Positions 47,051-57,545 of a stretch of 64,000 bases of DNA are shown here, piece after piece. A model generated the notes under the pieces. It was not told the origin of the DNA. It saw nothing but the letters and a program-made list of their open reading frames with translations, and did not search any database. The DNA comes from Ariolimax columbianus (taxonomy: Eukaryota > Mollusca > Gastropoda > Stylommatophora > Arionidae). Position numbers and translations under genes: made by a program. Within the stretch, counting starts at the first letter, position 1. The number at the start of each line of letters is the position of its first letter. The stretch is from positions 38,579,483 through 38,643,482 of the forward strand of contig JAVGWX010000005.1 of assembly GCA_036924085.1 (NCBI GenBank). Reading direction: 5' to 3'.

Positions 47051-47638
47051 ATTCGTTTACAGACACATAACGGTACGATAACCTTTGTTTGTATTATTTA
47101 TTTATACATAATCTATAAAGATAAACAAGCACGAATAAAGACACAACAATATATGTTTATGTATTTGAGATATTCTCCTTTCTTAAAAAAATACCAAACA
47201 CTCGTAGTGACGAAATCGCTAACAGTGTCATTCAGTCGTATCTTCATGTTTAACGATATAGTACACATCTTTATAATAAGAAACCAATAATTGTTTTCAT
47301 TTTACTAGTGAAAATTTGACCCAAAAAAAAACAAAAAAACAAGCAATAATAATGGTTTATGCGTGTGTTTCACGAGGATAAGCAGAAAAGAACTGTCCTG
47401 TCTACAAACGCACAACAACGAGCCAATTAATACAATTATTTCTACAGTTAAGTCTAACAGGAAGAATCAAAACACGAAATAATGAAATGCCCAAGTATTT
47501 TATGTTTCCATCTCCCATAAGGGGCAACCAACACACAGTGGAATAATATCCATCAAGACAAAAAAAAGCTTAAGAAAATAATGAAATGAAAACAGACGAA
47601 TCATGTAAAGGTAATACACATAGTCACGAGTGATAGTC
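47051..47638. other. Unassigned AT-rich spacer
   Basis: No gene or repeat recognised. Confidence 0.45.
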
Positions 47639-47639
47639 T

Positions 47640-48130
47640 TGTAATGGACTATACATTTACTGGATATCTAACGCGTTTTTATCGATATCGATTCCTACGA
47701 ACTGTGGGCCAGTTCACTTACCTGGGGTCCCTCATCAATGATAAGCTGTCTCTAGACCCGGGAATAGGGATTTTCTCGTCACACAACACGTTTCCAGGAA
47801 AACTCCAAACTTACAACCAAGACCAAGATCATTGTCTACAAAACCTGTGTCGTCAAGTATCCTTCTATATGGCAGCCAAATATGGGCGAACTATACCAAA
47901 CAGGTGTATAAGCTCAACACTTGTCAACTACGGCATCCGAGATCCATCCTTGTCGTCTCATGGAGAGACAAGGTAACAACTACAGAGGAGCATTCCAGTC
48001 CTGTCTTCCAAGTATGTTCACCCCTTTACCCCAAACGAAGACTTCGATGGTTTGGTTATGTTCGTCGCATGGATAGTATGTATGTGCTGCGGGCGTGTGG
48101 TAAAGAGCTTAATGCTTGAGCCAAGTGTGT
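47640..48130 (+). mobile_element. RTE-like LINE C-terminal fragment
   Basis: Plus strand: VGQFTYLGSLINDKLSLDPG (47704-47763), then in other frames SILLYGSQIWANYTKQVYKL (47853-47912), LRHPRSILVVSWRDKVTTTE (47925-47990), YPKRRLRWFGYVRRMDS (48030-48080). These are the YLGS, LLYGSETW, LRRILGxSWxDKVTN and RRLRWxGHVxRM blocks in order. Truncated on both sides; the 42-bp array begins immediately after. Confidence 0.85.
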
Positions 48131-48141
48131 TGAGTCAATTG

Positions 48142-49217
48142 TTGCAAGCATGCGTTGTTGTGCTATGTGTCGTAAGACATCTATTCAACTGTTTTGTGGT
48201 CTTGCTATGTGTCGTAAGACATCTATTCAACTGTCTCGTGGTCTTGCTATGTGTTGTAAGACATCTATTCAACTGTCTCGTGGTCTTGCTATGTGTTGCA
48301 AGACATCTATTCAACTGTCTCGTGGTCTTGCTATGTGTTGCAAGACATCTATTCAACTGTCTCGTGGTCTTGCTATGTGTCGTAAGACATCTATTCAACT
48401 GTCTCGTGGTCTTGCTATGTGTCGCAAGACATCTATTCAACTGTCTCGTGGTCTTGCTATGTGTTGCAAGACATCTATTCAACTGTCTCGTGGTCTTGCT
48501 ATGTGTTGCAAGACATCTATTCAACTGTCTCGTGGTCTTTCTATGTGTTGCAAGACATCTATTCAACTGTCTCGTGGGCTTGCTATGTGTTGCAAGACAT
48601 CTATTCAACTGTCTCGTGGTCTTGCTATGTGTTGCAAGACATCTATTCAACTGTCTCGTGGTCTTGCTATGTGTCGTAAGACATATATTCAACTGTCTCG
48701 TAGTCTTGCTATGTGTCGTAAGACATATATTCAACTTTCTCGTGGTCTTGCTATGTGTCGTAAGACATATATTCAACTGTCTCGTGGTCTTGCTATGTGT
48801 CGTAAGACATCTATTCAACTGTCTCGTGGTCTTGCTATGTGTTGTAAGACATCTATTCAACTGTCTCGTGGTCTTGCTATGTGTTGTAAGACATCTATTC
48901 AACTGTCTCGTGGTCTTGCTATGTGTTGTAAGACATCTATTCAACTGTCTCGTGGTCTTGCTATGTGTTGTAAGACATCTATTCAACTGTTTCGTGGTCT
49001 TGCTATGTGTTGTAAGACATCTATTCAACTGTCTCGTGGTCTTGCTATGTGTCGTAAGACATCTATTCAACTGTCTCGTGGTCTTGCTATGTGTTGTAAG
49101 ACATCTATTCAACTGTCTCGTGGTCTTGCTATGTGTTGTAAGACATCTATTCAACTGTCTCGTGGTCTTGCTATGTGTTGTAAGACATCTATTCAACTGT
49201 CTCGTGGTCTTGCCTTT
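48142..49217. repeat. 42-bp minisatellite, about 25-26 units
   Basis: Units of TCTTGCTATGTGTTGTAAGA plus CATCTATTCAACTGTCTCGTGG, period 42. Variants are clustered: TGTTGCAAG in most units from 48290 to 48650, CGTAAGACATAT in three consecutive units (48670-48775), TGTTGTAAG in most units after 48840. Two plus frames and one minus frame stay open across nearly the whole array because 42 is a multiple of 3; none has a promoter-like or domain signal. Confidence 0.97.
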
Positions 49218-49899
49218 GCCTTGCAATAACATATTCTTGTTTATTTTCTGAGTGCAGTTGTTTGTTGATTGGGTTGTATTCTTATGAAAAGCCCGAACTA
49301 TTTTATGTTCTGATTTGTTGTGTATTCAGCGCTAGAGTATATTCTTATCATATGTATTATGCCATTATTTCTAATTCTATCTCTTCTCGTGAAAGCAATG
49401 GTTTTTTTGTCGCAGACAAATCATTCCACACTTAACAATTGTCTCCCTTGTATATTGGCTAGGAACCAAGTCTGACAATCGTAGCAACTAGTTGGCATTA
49501 TTATGCCGTTTAGAAGTTGTCATGTGACCTTTTTGTTTAAATGTTAGATTAAATGTTTCCCTTTCTGGATTCTACTGGTGACAGTACGCGCTCTTTCCAC
49601 CCAATATCATAGTCCTTTCGGCAAATCAGGACGTATTGGCCATTGTATCGATGCGTGTGCATCTGATTGTAATGCATGCCACTATGGCAGATTTGCACTA
49701 CAGTAGTTTTGACAATCCTTAATGTACGCGGAGAAGTGGTTCTTTATCTATCTATTTTCAGTCCACTTATGTCGTTAGACGTCGTGGGTAGGTGTGACCT
49801 CTTTTCTTTCATATTTTTTGGCAGGCGAAAATCCACTGGTGACTTGCCAAATCAATCTCAGCATCTATTAGCCCCTGGAATGTACGATCGCCTATTTTT
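49218..49899. other. Unassigned spacer
   Basis: No gene or repeat recognised. Confidence 0.45.
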
Positions 49900-50045
49900 G
49901 GAGGTGGAAGCGTAAAATAGAGCAAGGTAGACCCGCAGCCTATCAGGCGCCATCTTAGCAGCACCGCTAACCACATAGCCAAGACCTGTTGTTATAGCCA
50001 CACAGTCCCCTTTTTGCGATATATTCTCTGTGAGGTGAGAATACC
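49900..50045 (+). repeat. R1 dispersed repeat, partial copy 4
   Basis: GAGCAAGGTAGACCCGCAGC, CTATCAGGCGCCATCT, GCTAACCACATAGCC and ATATTCTCTGTGAGG match the central-to-3' half of R1. Confidence 0.6.
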
Positions 50046-50047
50046 TA

Positions 50048-50300
50048 GAATAATTTGAGTAGGTTTTTAACTTGAATTTTGCCAGAGCAGCGGCTGTTAG
50101 ACCTACTCTTTTCGATGTCCAACTGCTAAGGTATTTTTAATGTGCGCGCCGCTCCACATAGCTGTTCGAACTCATTACTCAGAGACCAGGGGAATTATTT
50201 ACCGGATGATCCACGTGAAAACAATTTCCGTGTCTCCACCCGCGACCTCCAGCACCCGAGGCGAACACCTTACCTCGAGACCACTGGGTTCCCCCCACCT
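50048..50300 (-). mobile_element. SINE-2 copy 3
   Basis: On the minus strand: CAGTGGTCTCGAGGTAAGGT, GCCTCGGGTGCTGGAGGTCG CGGGT (tRNA-like head better preserved than in copy 1), then body with AACAGCCGCTGCTCTGGCAA matching 38600. 3' part with the CTAAA tail is missing or replaced by R1. Confidence 0.65.
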
Positions 50301-50430
50301 TAACTCGAGACCACTGGGTCCCCCCCCACCTTACCTCGTGACCACTGGCCCTCCCCCACCTTACCTCGTGACCACTGCCCCCCCCCCCCCCCCCCCAACC
50401 TTACCTCGAGACCACTGGTTCCCCGAAGTG
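50262..50430. repeat. ~32-bp tandem expansion of the SINE-2 head
   Basis: ACCTTACCTCGAGACCACTG followed by a C-rich stretch is repeated about five times with C runs of variable length. The unit is the start of the SINE-2 head on the plus strand, so the array grew from the SINE end. Confidence 0.8.
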
Positions 50431-50850
50431 GTTATATCGATAACTATCCCTGACATGCGCAGTCAAAGTGGACACAAACTCATGTCGAACCCGGTGTGCT
50501 GGGACTGTAAACAAAGCTTGCGTTCGATTGACATCTGATGTTTGTGTGTTTAAACAATTTAGACATTCGATACGTCTAGACAAAGACTCTTTTCTACATG
50601 CTAGACACTTCCATTGTAACACGTTCCGTCTTCTTCTATCAAGCTTCTCGTACAGTCTTGGTCTGACATTGTTTAAAAGTCTGTCAAGTGGATATGGTGT
50701 TCTGCTACTTCTCTGTGATCTGCTGATATTCGAACTCAGAGATTCCGCAAAATGATCTTATACAATTGTGCCATATATCTTCGTCTACGTATAATATGTG
50801 TTGGTCACTCACAAGAAGTAGGTCATTTATTGAGTTGAATTCTCCCTTTT
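50431..50850. other. Unassigned spacer
   Basis: No gene or repeat recognised. Confidence 0.45.
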
Positions 50851-50854
50851 CGTT

Positions 50855-51035
50855 AGTCAATATTACTTCTGTTATTGACAGTCTTATAGTCCGTTCGGTA
50901 GTCAATGTTACTTCTGTTATTGTCAGTCTTATAGTCCGTTCCGTAGTCAATGTTACTTCTGTTATTGTCAGTCTTATAGTCCGTTCCGTAGTCAATGTTA
51001 CTTCTGTTATTGCCAGTCTTATAGTCTGTGCAACT
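50855..51035. repeat. 45-bp tandem repeat, 4 units
   Basis: GTAGTCAATGTTACTTCTGT plus TATTGTCAGTCTTATAGTCCGTTCC, exact 45-bp spacing. 45 is a multiple of 3, hence short periodic frames on both strands. Confidence 0.95.
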
Positions 51036-51069
51036 ATTGATCAGCTGTACTGACATCACTGCCGTACTC

Positions 51070-51332
51070 TTGGGGACGGCGTGGGCTAGTGGTTAAGTGA
51101 CACATCTCCCAACCAGAAGGTGCAGGGTTCGATCCCCATCACAGCACCGGCCGTTACCCCGGGGAAGCAACCCCTTACAACATGCAGGAGGAAGTAGACC
51201 CTTACATTAAATGCATGCTGAAGTCGGATGCACTGGGCCGACAAGCGAAAAATAAAAACCACATTGCAATGCACATCGCCTAGGGAAATATATAAATAAG
51301 GCGATCGCAAAAAAAACAAAAACAAAGAACAA
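51070..51332 (+). mobile_element. SINE-1 copy 1, tRNA-derived, with target-site duplication
   Basis: Head: GTGGGCTAGTGGTTAAGTGA (A box) and, 33 bp on, GGTTCGATCCC (perfect B box), as in an RNA polymerase III promoter from a tRNA. Body: ATCACAGCACCGGCCGTTAC, AAATGCATGCTGAAGTCGGA, AATAAAAACCACATTGCAAT, AAATAAGGCG, ending in an A-rich run AAAAAAAACAAAAACAAAG. Flanked by ACTGCCGTACTC (51058-51069) and ACTGCGGTACTC (51333-51344), one mismatch in 12. It cannot be a tRNA gene since no acceptor stem pairs across. A second copy is at 59845-60105. Confidence 0.9.
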
Positions 51333-51344
51333 ACTGCGGTACTC

Positions 51345-51560
51345 AAATAGATATTACATCTATAAGTTGTGTTCCCATTTTAACGATGTGTTTCTTATCT
51401 GCAGCCACACTGATCTCTCCTGGATTATCATCATAAATTATTTTTTTGAATGCAACACTGCTTGAGAAAACATGTCTACACACAAACCTGGACAAAATCG
51501 TTAGTCATTGTGTCCTCAACTACGTTCTTTATTTTCAATCTTAAAATCACCATATTGCTC
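51345..51560. other. Unassigned spacer
   Basis: No feature recognised. Confidence 0.4.
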
Positions 51561-51564
51561 AGGT

Positions 51565-52180
51565 CACGTTAGGACATCCTGTAACCGGTGAGGTCGTTGG
51601 GGCACACATGAAGACATCCTAACAACTCCACGCCACCCTTCTCTGTCAGCGGCCGCTGCCTGTGACTCTTCTGGTCGGAGATTGGTCCATTCTTTTATGT
51701 TGTCCTCCCATCTCGTTTTGGAATGGCCTCTTCGTTGTCTGCAATGCACTTTCCGTGAAGGATTGTATTTGCAAGACCATTTGATCTCGATATGTGACCG
51801 TACCAAGCGAGTTTCAATCTTTTGACAGTTGCCAAGAGGTCTTCAAAAGGCCCTATTGCTGTTGTAATTATATCTCGTCTTTCTTCCTTTGTAACTCGAT
51901 CTTTGCACGTGACGTTTAAAAGACTTCGGAAATATCTCATCTCCAAGGCCTATATCCTTTGTTGAAGGTCAGCTGTAACTGTCCATGCCTCACAAGCATA
52001 GAGGAATATTGACAGGACCAGTGAACGCATTAATCTGATTTTCGTGCATTGTGCTAACCGTCATAGTTTAAAACTCGGAACAGTACTCTGTCTATCTTGC
52101 CAGTACGTTCTTTTCCTCAGTAAGGCACTTGCCGCTTGTTTCCTGGACCATACAATTCTTGCCTTGTCTTGGTGTTACCA
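51565..52180 (-). mobile_element. RTE-like LINE C-terminal fragment
   Basis: Minus strand: KIRLMRSLVLSIFLYACEAW then TVTADLQQRI (52050-51960), MRYFRSLLNVTCKDRVTKEE, IGPFEDLLATVKRLKLAWYG, HISRSNGLANTILHGK (51940-51745), and after a shift QRRGHSKTRWEDNIKEWTNL, SCVPQRPHRLQD to 51570. This is the KWYGHVSRSSGLAKTILQG and KKRWEDNIREWTGL tail of RTE-like LINEs, nearly intact in one frame per block. RT is missing. Confidence 0.9.
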
Positions 52181-52895
52181 TTTCTTTGACAACCTTGTAT
52201 TATCCATATTGCTAGCAACCATAACGTCTGCTCTGACTCAGAACAGTTGTTTTCTCACACACGTAAATTATCATATTCCTGCTTCATCTACGTCGGACAA
52301 AAAAGCATGATATAGTCACCACTTTGTATCATGTTTAAAGAAGGAACGTCAAACAACATGGGACTTGCCTTACGGCATAACCACATTTAGATATATCATC
52401 TATGTATAACTGCAAATTGTCGATCTTTAGTCCGTGATGTGAGAATATATCGAGACGCAGGAATCGGCAGTAATCTTTGTTTATCCAAGGAAATGATATA
52501 ATTGAAGTAGAAACACAAAGAAGCTAACAACAATAATAATAATGTACAATTTTTGTCAAGCAAAAAAGCAACATGTAATGTAGACATACACAATTATTTT
52601 TCAGCTCGAGCAAATATAATTGACGACCAGACTGTTCGCACAATCGACAGCAGATAGGGAACTTTCTTTAAAAAATATAGTAAATGATGCAGCTACAATT
52701 ATCACAGGTTGAACCAGAAGCAAAATTAAGAAATCGCTAAGCAGCAACACAAACCAATAAAGCAGAACAGCAACATTAAATATCCTGGCAGCAAATACAG
52801 CCACAGTACATGCCGCATGCAATAATATATATACCATATCAAACAAAGCAGTAAAATATGAAGCGCGCAGTGATGAAAGACAATTTATAAAATAT
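52181..52895. other. Unassigned spacer
   Basis: No gene recognised. Confidence 0.4.
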
Positions 52896-52899
52896 CAAA

Positions 52900-53404
52900 C
52901 TTGAGCAGCCGATGGCAGGGCAAGAATAAGAAATAAAAGACGTCGATATCAGTTCACAAGACAACTACGCAACAAACCAACATGTGCAAACCAGAGAAAA
53001 ACCAGAAAACTTTCTTGCCACGAAAAAAGAGCAAATGCAATGCTAGACAGAAAATTTAATGGAGTGGTATTAAGGCCACAACCAGCAATAACACCTGACT
53101 ATGATGTAGAAACCATCAGACAAACTATGCCATTATCACATAAATGAGTTTAACCTAAATGAGATTCACAAAAATAATTCACAAGGCGGCCTCCGAAGAC
53201 CGAATTACAAATGAAATGTTAAAAGCAGCAGATGTAACTATCAAACATCAACTTTCAATCAATTACGAAATGAGGATATCCCCACTGAACAATGGAAAGA
53301 TGGCCTTAATAATTTACAAATAATAATAAGGGTGACCTATCAAGCTGCATTAATTGGTGTGGTATACACACTTGTAAATTTTATTGATTCTCAAAAGCCG
53401 TTTG
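52900..53404 (+). mobile_element. Old RTE-like LINE, 5' segment (linker and RT start)
   Basis: Plus strand: RNKRRRYQFTRQLRN (linker), NAMLDRKFNGVV, then KAASEDRITNEMLKAADVTI (53186-53245; family KAPGxDxIxxEMLKA), EQWKDG-like sequence, and VNFIDSQKPF (53376-53402), the FIDFEKAFD block. It is interrupted at this point by the I-like LINE at 53405-53790 and resumes at 53803. 53393-53404 (AAAAGCCGTTTG) is one arm of the target-site duplication. Confidence 0.78.
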
Positions 53405-53790
53405 GGCTTATCAAAGCCAGATACATGTCCAAATGGGAAACCGAACATACTGGTTACACCAAAAACGATGCCTATTACCAGTTGAACCGAAGAGAGCAGG
53501 TCGTCGTCTTCAGACTTCGCACTGGCCACAACAGACTGAGGTACCACCTATTCAACAAATTGAAGATAGGGTGTACCGACGAATGCCCGTGCGGTACTGG
53601 TAAAATGACCACTGAACATCTGCTGCAGAACTGCCCGACATACGAGGATCAGAGAGAGCAGATGTGGCCATTGCCAGTGGAACTGCAAGACAAGCTCTAT
53701 GGTAGTGGCGAGAGTCTCAGGATGACCGCCGCTTTTTTCGAGAAAATAATGGTTGCTGTCTGACTGTGTACGCAGAAGAAGAAGAAGAAG
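53405..53790 (+). mobile_element. Young I-like LINE copy 2, 386 bp, nested in an older LINE
   Basis: Only the 3' end: GLIKARYMSKWETEHTGYTK, NDAYYQLNRREQVVVFRLRT, GHNRLRYHLFNKLKIG, CPCGTGKMTTEHLLQNCPTY, one open frame to TGA at 53761-53763, then (GAA)n. It matches 35196-35545 and 63095-63470 closely. AAAAGCCGTTTG at 53393-53404 and 53791-53802 is a perfect 12-bp target-site duplication. Confidence 0.95.
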
Positions 53791-53802
53791 AAAAGCCGTT
53801 TG

Positions 53803-54990
53803 TCAGTCTTCACCGCCATCACTTTTGAAAATAACATTACAACTTTGGCTGTCCATCCAACTTTGTGTATTTCATAAAGCCCTATATTCACAATGCTACG
53901 TGCATACCACTGCTAATACATCTATGTGGGCCCTTATAGCACATCAGTAAAGTAAGGCTGAATTATGTCGCCATGTTTATTTAGTATTTCCATAGACTGG
54001 ATAGTGGTTAACTATACCCACAACACATATTTAGGCGTAAAATTATGTCGCCACGTTTATTTAGTATTTCCATAGACTGGATAGTGGTTAACCCACAACA
54101 CATATTTAGGCGTAAAATGGACGAATGCTAACACCATAAACGATCTTACCATGGCCGATGACTTACCGCTTAAGAGAACACGTGTTCAGAGGACGCAGGA
54201 AAAGATAGACATACCTACAATTAGCAAGCACATAAGCCTGCACATAAATGTTAGGAAACTAAAAACAATGAATTCCACAAAGTAACGTATATCAGGCTGA
54301 ATGGACATATATTACAGAAGGCAGAACATTTCATCCCCGTCGGCATCGACGTGAAACATGACGAAAGAACAGCAGCTGGCAGCTTCACTAGATTCGATAT
54401 GGCCTTGTGGGCATGCTATCAATCAGCGCATTGTTCTTCAACCTGGGCGCGACCGCTGACTAACAGGCTATTTTAGATTGCAGGTGGGCGGTAGCAGAAT
54501 AACTGTATGCTCCATTAGAAACACAACCTGAAGAAACTGTGGCAGAATACATAAATCCAAGAACAGTGCAAATTTTGAGAATTTATATTTTTTATGTGTC
54601 GGCATACGACTGTGAAACATGGGCAGTTACTCAAGGCTCGAGTCTCTTAAGTCGACATTATATAGAAAGGTCGTCAGAATACCGTGCACCGAAAAAAAAG
54701 AATTCAGACATTCGAAAAGAGTTGGGCATAGAGGAGAAAAGGTTCATTCATTTAATCATGAAAAGAAAATTGAAATACTTTGCCACATCAAAAGACATAA
54801 CGGTCTTGAGATAAAGTTAGAATAAAATACGGTGTCAGGCAAAAGAGGCTGTGGGAGATGGTGGCTCCAAGACGTCAAGACATGTTTGAGCATGTCTCTG
54901 GAGTTTTGGCTAGAGATCTAATTTATTTTCAAACTGGATGTGATGGAAACAATGTTCTGCAAAGAACATGCTACATGATGAGTAAAATCA
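53803..54990 (+). mobile_element. Old RTE-like LINE, 3' segment (RT palm to C-terminus)
   Basis: Continues the 52900 element: SPPSLLK and GCPSKLCVFHKALYSQ (RT helix after FIDFEKAFD), VFP-type sequence with IDWIVVN near 53975-54010, ANTINDLTMADDLPL with MADD near 54140-54160, SLHINVRKLKTMNSTK (54235-54285), LRIYIFYVSAYDCETWAVTQ (54574-54625), KELGIEEKRFIHLIMKRKLK (54719-54778), and GCDGNNVLQRTCYMM (54937-54980). The C-terminus matches the family at 39330. An 80-bp tandem duplication sits in its palm region. Many stops. Confidence 0.82.
53963..54117. repeat. 80-bp tandem duplication inside the old LINE
   Basis: TTATGTCGCCATGTTTATTT begins at 53963 and recurs at 54043 (with C for T), continuing through GGATAGTGGTTAAC and CACAACACATATTTAGGCGT. 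The second unit lacks a few bases. Confidence 0.93.
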
Positions 54991-55079
54991 TGAAAAATAC
55001 ACATACTTCAATTTGGATTTTAGCGAGCGGTAAGAAAAATTGACAATCACGAAAGCTATACAGACGGGCGCCAGGTATG

Positions 55080-55330
55080 ACACGGTTGACGAGCACTGAA
55101 TTAACATATAATCAAACTCAGGCGGCCAGGGTTCGATTTCGAGCTGCGACAGTCAATTCATGATGTCAATGTTTCTGGAGATCCATGGGCTCATCGCTAG
55201 AGCTACGGAGTTCATGATTAGTGCGATGCTCTCGGCAGGTGGGGGTACCTTTCGGCTGATAAAGACTGAACTGAATGGGGAAAACCCGCAGTGATGAAGG
55301 CGAGTCTAGTCTTTAACCTTAAAAAACTCA
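55080..55330 (+). mobile_element. tRNA-like SINE fragment (tentative)
   Basis: GGCGGCCAGGGTTCGATTTC contains a B-box-like GGTTCGATTTC. AGAGCTACGGAGTTCATGAT downstream resembles the SINE-2 body. The A box is not clear. Confidence 0.35.
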
Positions 55331-55740
55331 GGTCTTCAACTCCATCCTAACAACAGGAGTAACATATTGGTGTGACAGCTTGAAAATGGCAAAACTCTTG
55401 AAAATAAGCTGAATGCATTGTTCGTGAACGTCTTTAAAATTATTTAATATTGGTTGAAAAGAATGTAACACAAACAAACAAATGCGACTAGAGATCAACA
55501 AGCAATATTATGCTACTACGAAACGTAAAAAGCATTGATGTACATGGGATATGTTCAAGTGGAGACACTGTGGCACCATAAAGAGGAGCAGAACAACTGC
55601 GTCACTACACACAAGAATCACTAGAGAGGCGACCATAATGTGTCTCAACACATACAGCAACTGTAACGGGTGGTACCAAAGCGATCTACATGGAGATCAT
55701 TGAGTATCGCCTGATGAGTGTGTTATGGGCTGAACTGGCA
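55331..55740. other. Unassigned spacer
   Basis: No gene or repeat recognised. Confidence 0.45.
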
Positions 55741-55741
55741 T

Positions 55742-55830
55742 AGGTAGATAGATCAGACAGGCAGACAGACAGACAGGCAGGCAGGCAGGCAGACAGAAAG
55801 ACAGACAGACAGACAGATATATATATATAT

Positions 55831-55916
<86 letters not shown>

Positions 55917-56040
55917 GGATGGATTTATTGGATGGATGGATGGATGGATGGATGGATAGATAAATATATAGATATATATGTAGATAGACAGATATATAGA
56001 TAGATATATAGACAGATAGATAGATAGATAGATAGACAGG

Positions 56041-56075
<35 letters not shown>

Positions 56076-56127
56076 GCAGGCATGCAGGCAGACAGACAGA
56101 CAGACAGATATATATATATAGATATAT

Positions 56128-56214
<87 letters not shown>

Positions 56215-56216
56215 TA
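55742..56216. repeat. (GATA)n/(GACA)n compound microsatellite
   Basis: About 475 bp of GATA, GACA, GGCA and GGAT tetranucleotides in alternating blocks, with the pattern GACA/GGCA, GATA, GGAT, GATA, GACA/GGCA, GATA repeated, so the tract looks duplicated as a block. Confidence 0.97.
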
Positions 56217-56640
56217 GATCGTCCAATATTGTCCAAGATTTAGAAATGAGCTACATATTATTTTAAGGCTATGAATGTCATCATCACATGATGTATCATT
56301 GTCACCACCGCGGCACACACACACACACAACCCCCAACGTCGTACCAGTTGTTGCATCCCGCCGAAGAAAAGCAATCTGACGTCTTCCTGACGCACCTGC
56401 TGTCGGCGCTGAAGTTTTAAATCTAGTGTCAGCATGCCATATCGCACACACTTTCCACATATGCGAAAGCTGGTCATGAATAATGTGACGGACTCAAATC
56501 ATTCGATTTCATAAACATTTCGGCGATATCTTTCTGCTTGATATGGCAATTTGCACAAATTGGATCGTCAAAATCCAAGATATTCATTAGCTGCATCGAA
56601 ATATAAATAATGTAACCAGCTACGGATGCTTGTATTTGAC
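56217..56640. other. Unassigned spacer
   Basis: A CACACA run at 56315-56329; nothing else recognised. Confidence 0.45.
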
Positions 56641-56644
56641 TAAG

Positions 56645-57245
56645 TGACACAACTCATTGTCTTTGGTGCAAAAGGAGACTGAAATACCAAACTGCTTGTC
56701 TTTGGTGCAAACGTTGATGGAGGACGAAACTGTTTGTCTTTGGTGCAAATATTGACGGAGGACTAAACTGCTTGTCTGTGATGGGGAAGTTGACTGAGTG
56801 ACTAAACTGCGTGTCTGTCATGGGCAAATTGACTGAGTGACTAAACTGAATGTCTTTGATGATAAAGTTGACTGAGTGACTAAACTGAATGTCTTTGATG
56901 GTAAAGTTGATAAATTGACTAAACTACATGTTTTAAATGGCAACGTTATCTAAGTGACTAAATTGAATGTCTTGGATGGCATAATTTTCTGAGTGACTAA
57001 ACTGCCATTGGTATGGCAAAATTGACTGAGTGACTCAATTGCTTGTCTTTGATGGCAAAGTTGACATACCAACTAATCTGCTTGTCTTTGATGTCAAGGT
57101 TTATGGAGTGACATAACTATGTGTCTTTAATTGTGAAGTTTACTGAATGATTATGCTGATTGACTTTGTTTGTCAAGTTGACTGAGTGACTAACCTCAGT
57201 ATCGTTGACCTCCAAGGTGACCGGATGACTAAACCTGTATGTGTC
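56645..57245. repeat. 39-bp minisatellite, about 15 units
   Basis: Units of GACTAAACTGCTTGTCTTTG plus ATGGCAAAGTTGACTGAGT, period 38-41, with strong divergence. Confidence 0.9.
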
Positions 57246-57414
57246 ATACTTCAGCACACCCATATGTATGTGGATCTATGGCTCTGAAAGAGTTAACAAC
57301 GTCAGGGTACATACCATAATCTTAGAAATATGCCGATGAAGTTTACTGTAATTATAATAATGTGATATAGGTGTTCATTCCGGCACATCATGTGCTCAGT
57401 TCCTGGTAGCTAAT

Positions 57415-57545
57415 GTCGTCTAAACCATTGTTTTTTAAACGCCGGTCCCCGGACCGTTACCGGCCCGCACACATTTCCTGTCGGTATACGAAACATTGAT
57501 TGCGGCTTAATCCACGGACTGCGGAGATAGCTTGATGTGGCCTAC
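57415..57545. mobile_element. Possible hAT-like non-autonomous element end
   Basis: TTTTAAACGCCGGTCCCCGG followed by ACCGTTACCGGCCCGCACAC has the GGTCCGCGGACCGGxxCCGGTCCGC style of many animal hAT termini. No matching second terminus or 8-bp duplication was found. Confidence 0.3.

Noticed and set aside
48052..49251. Long frames (399, 359 and 365 codons) over the 42-bp array
   Set aside because: Several frames on both strands are open at once because of the repeat; no domain or start context favours one.
51075..51145. tRNA gene
   Set aside because: A and B boxes are present but the acceptor stem does not pair, and the sequence continues into a SINE body with A-rich tail and target-site duplication.
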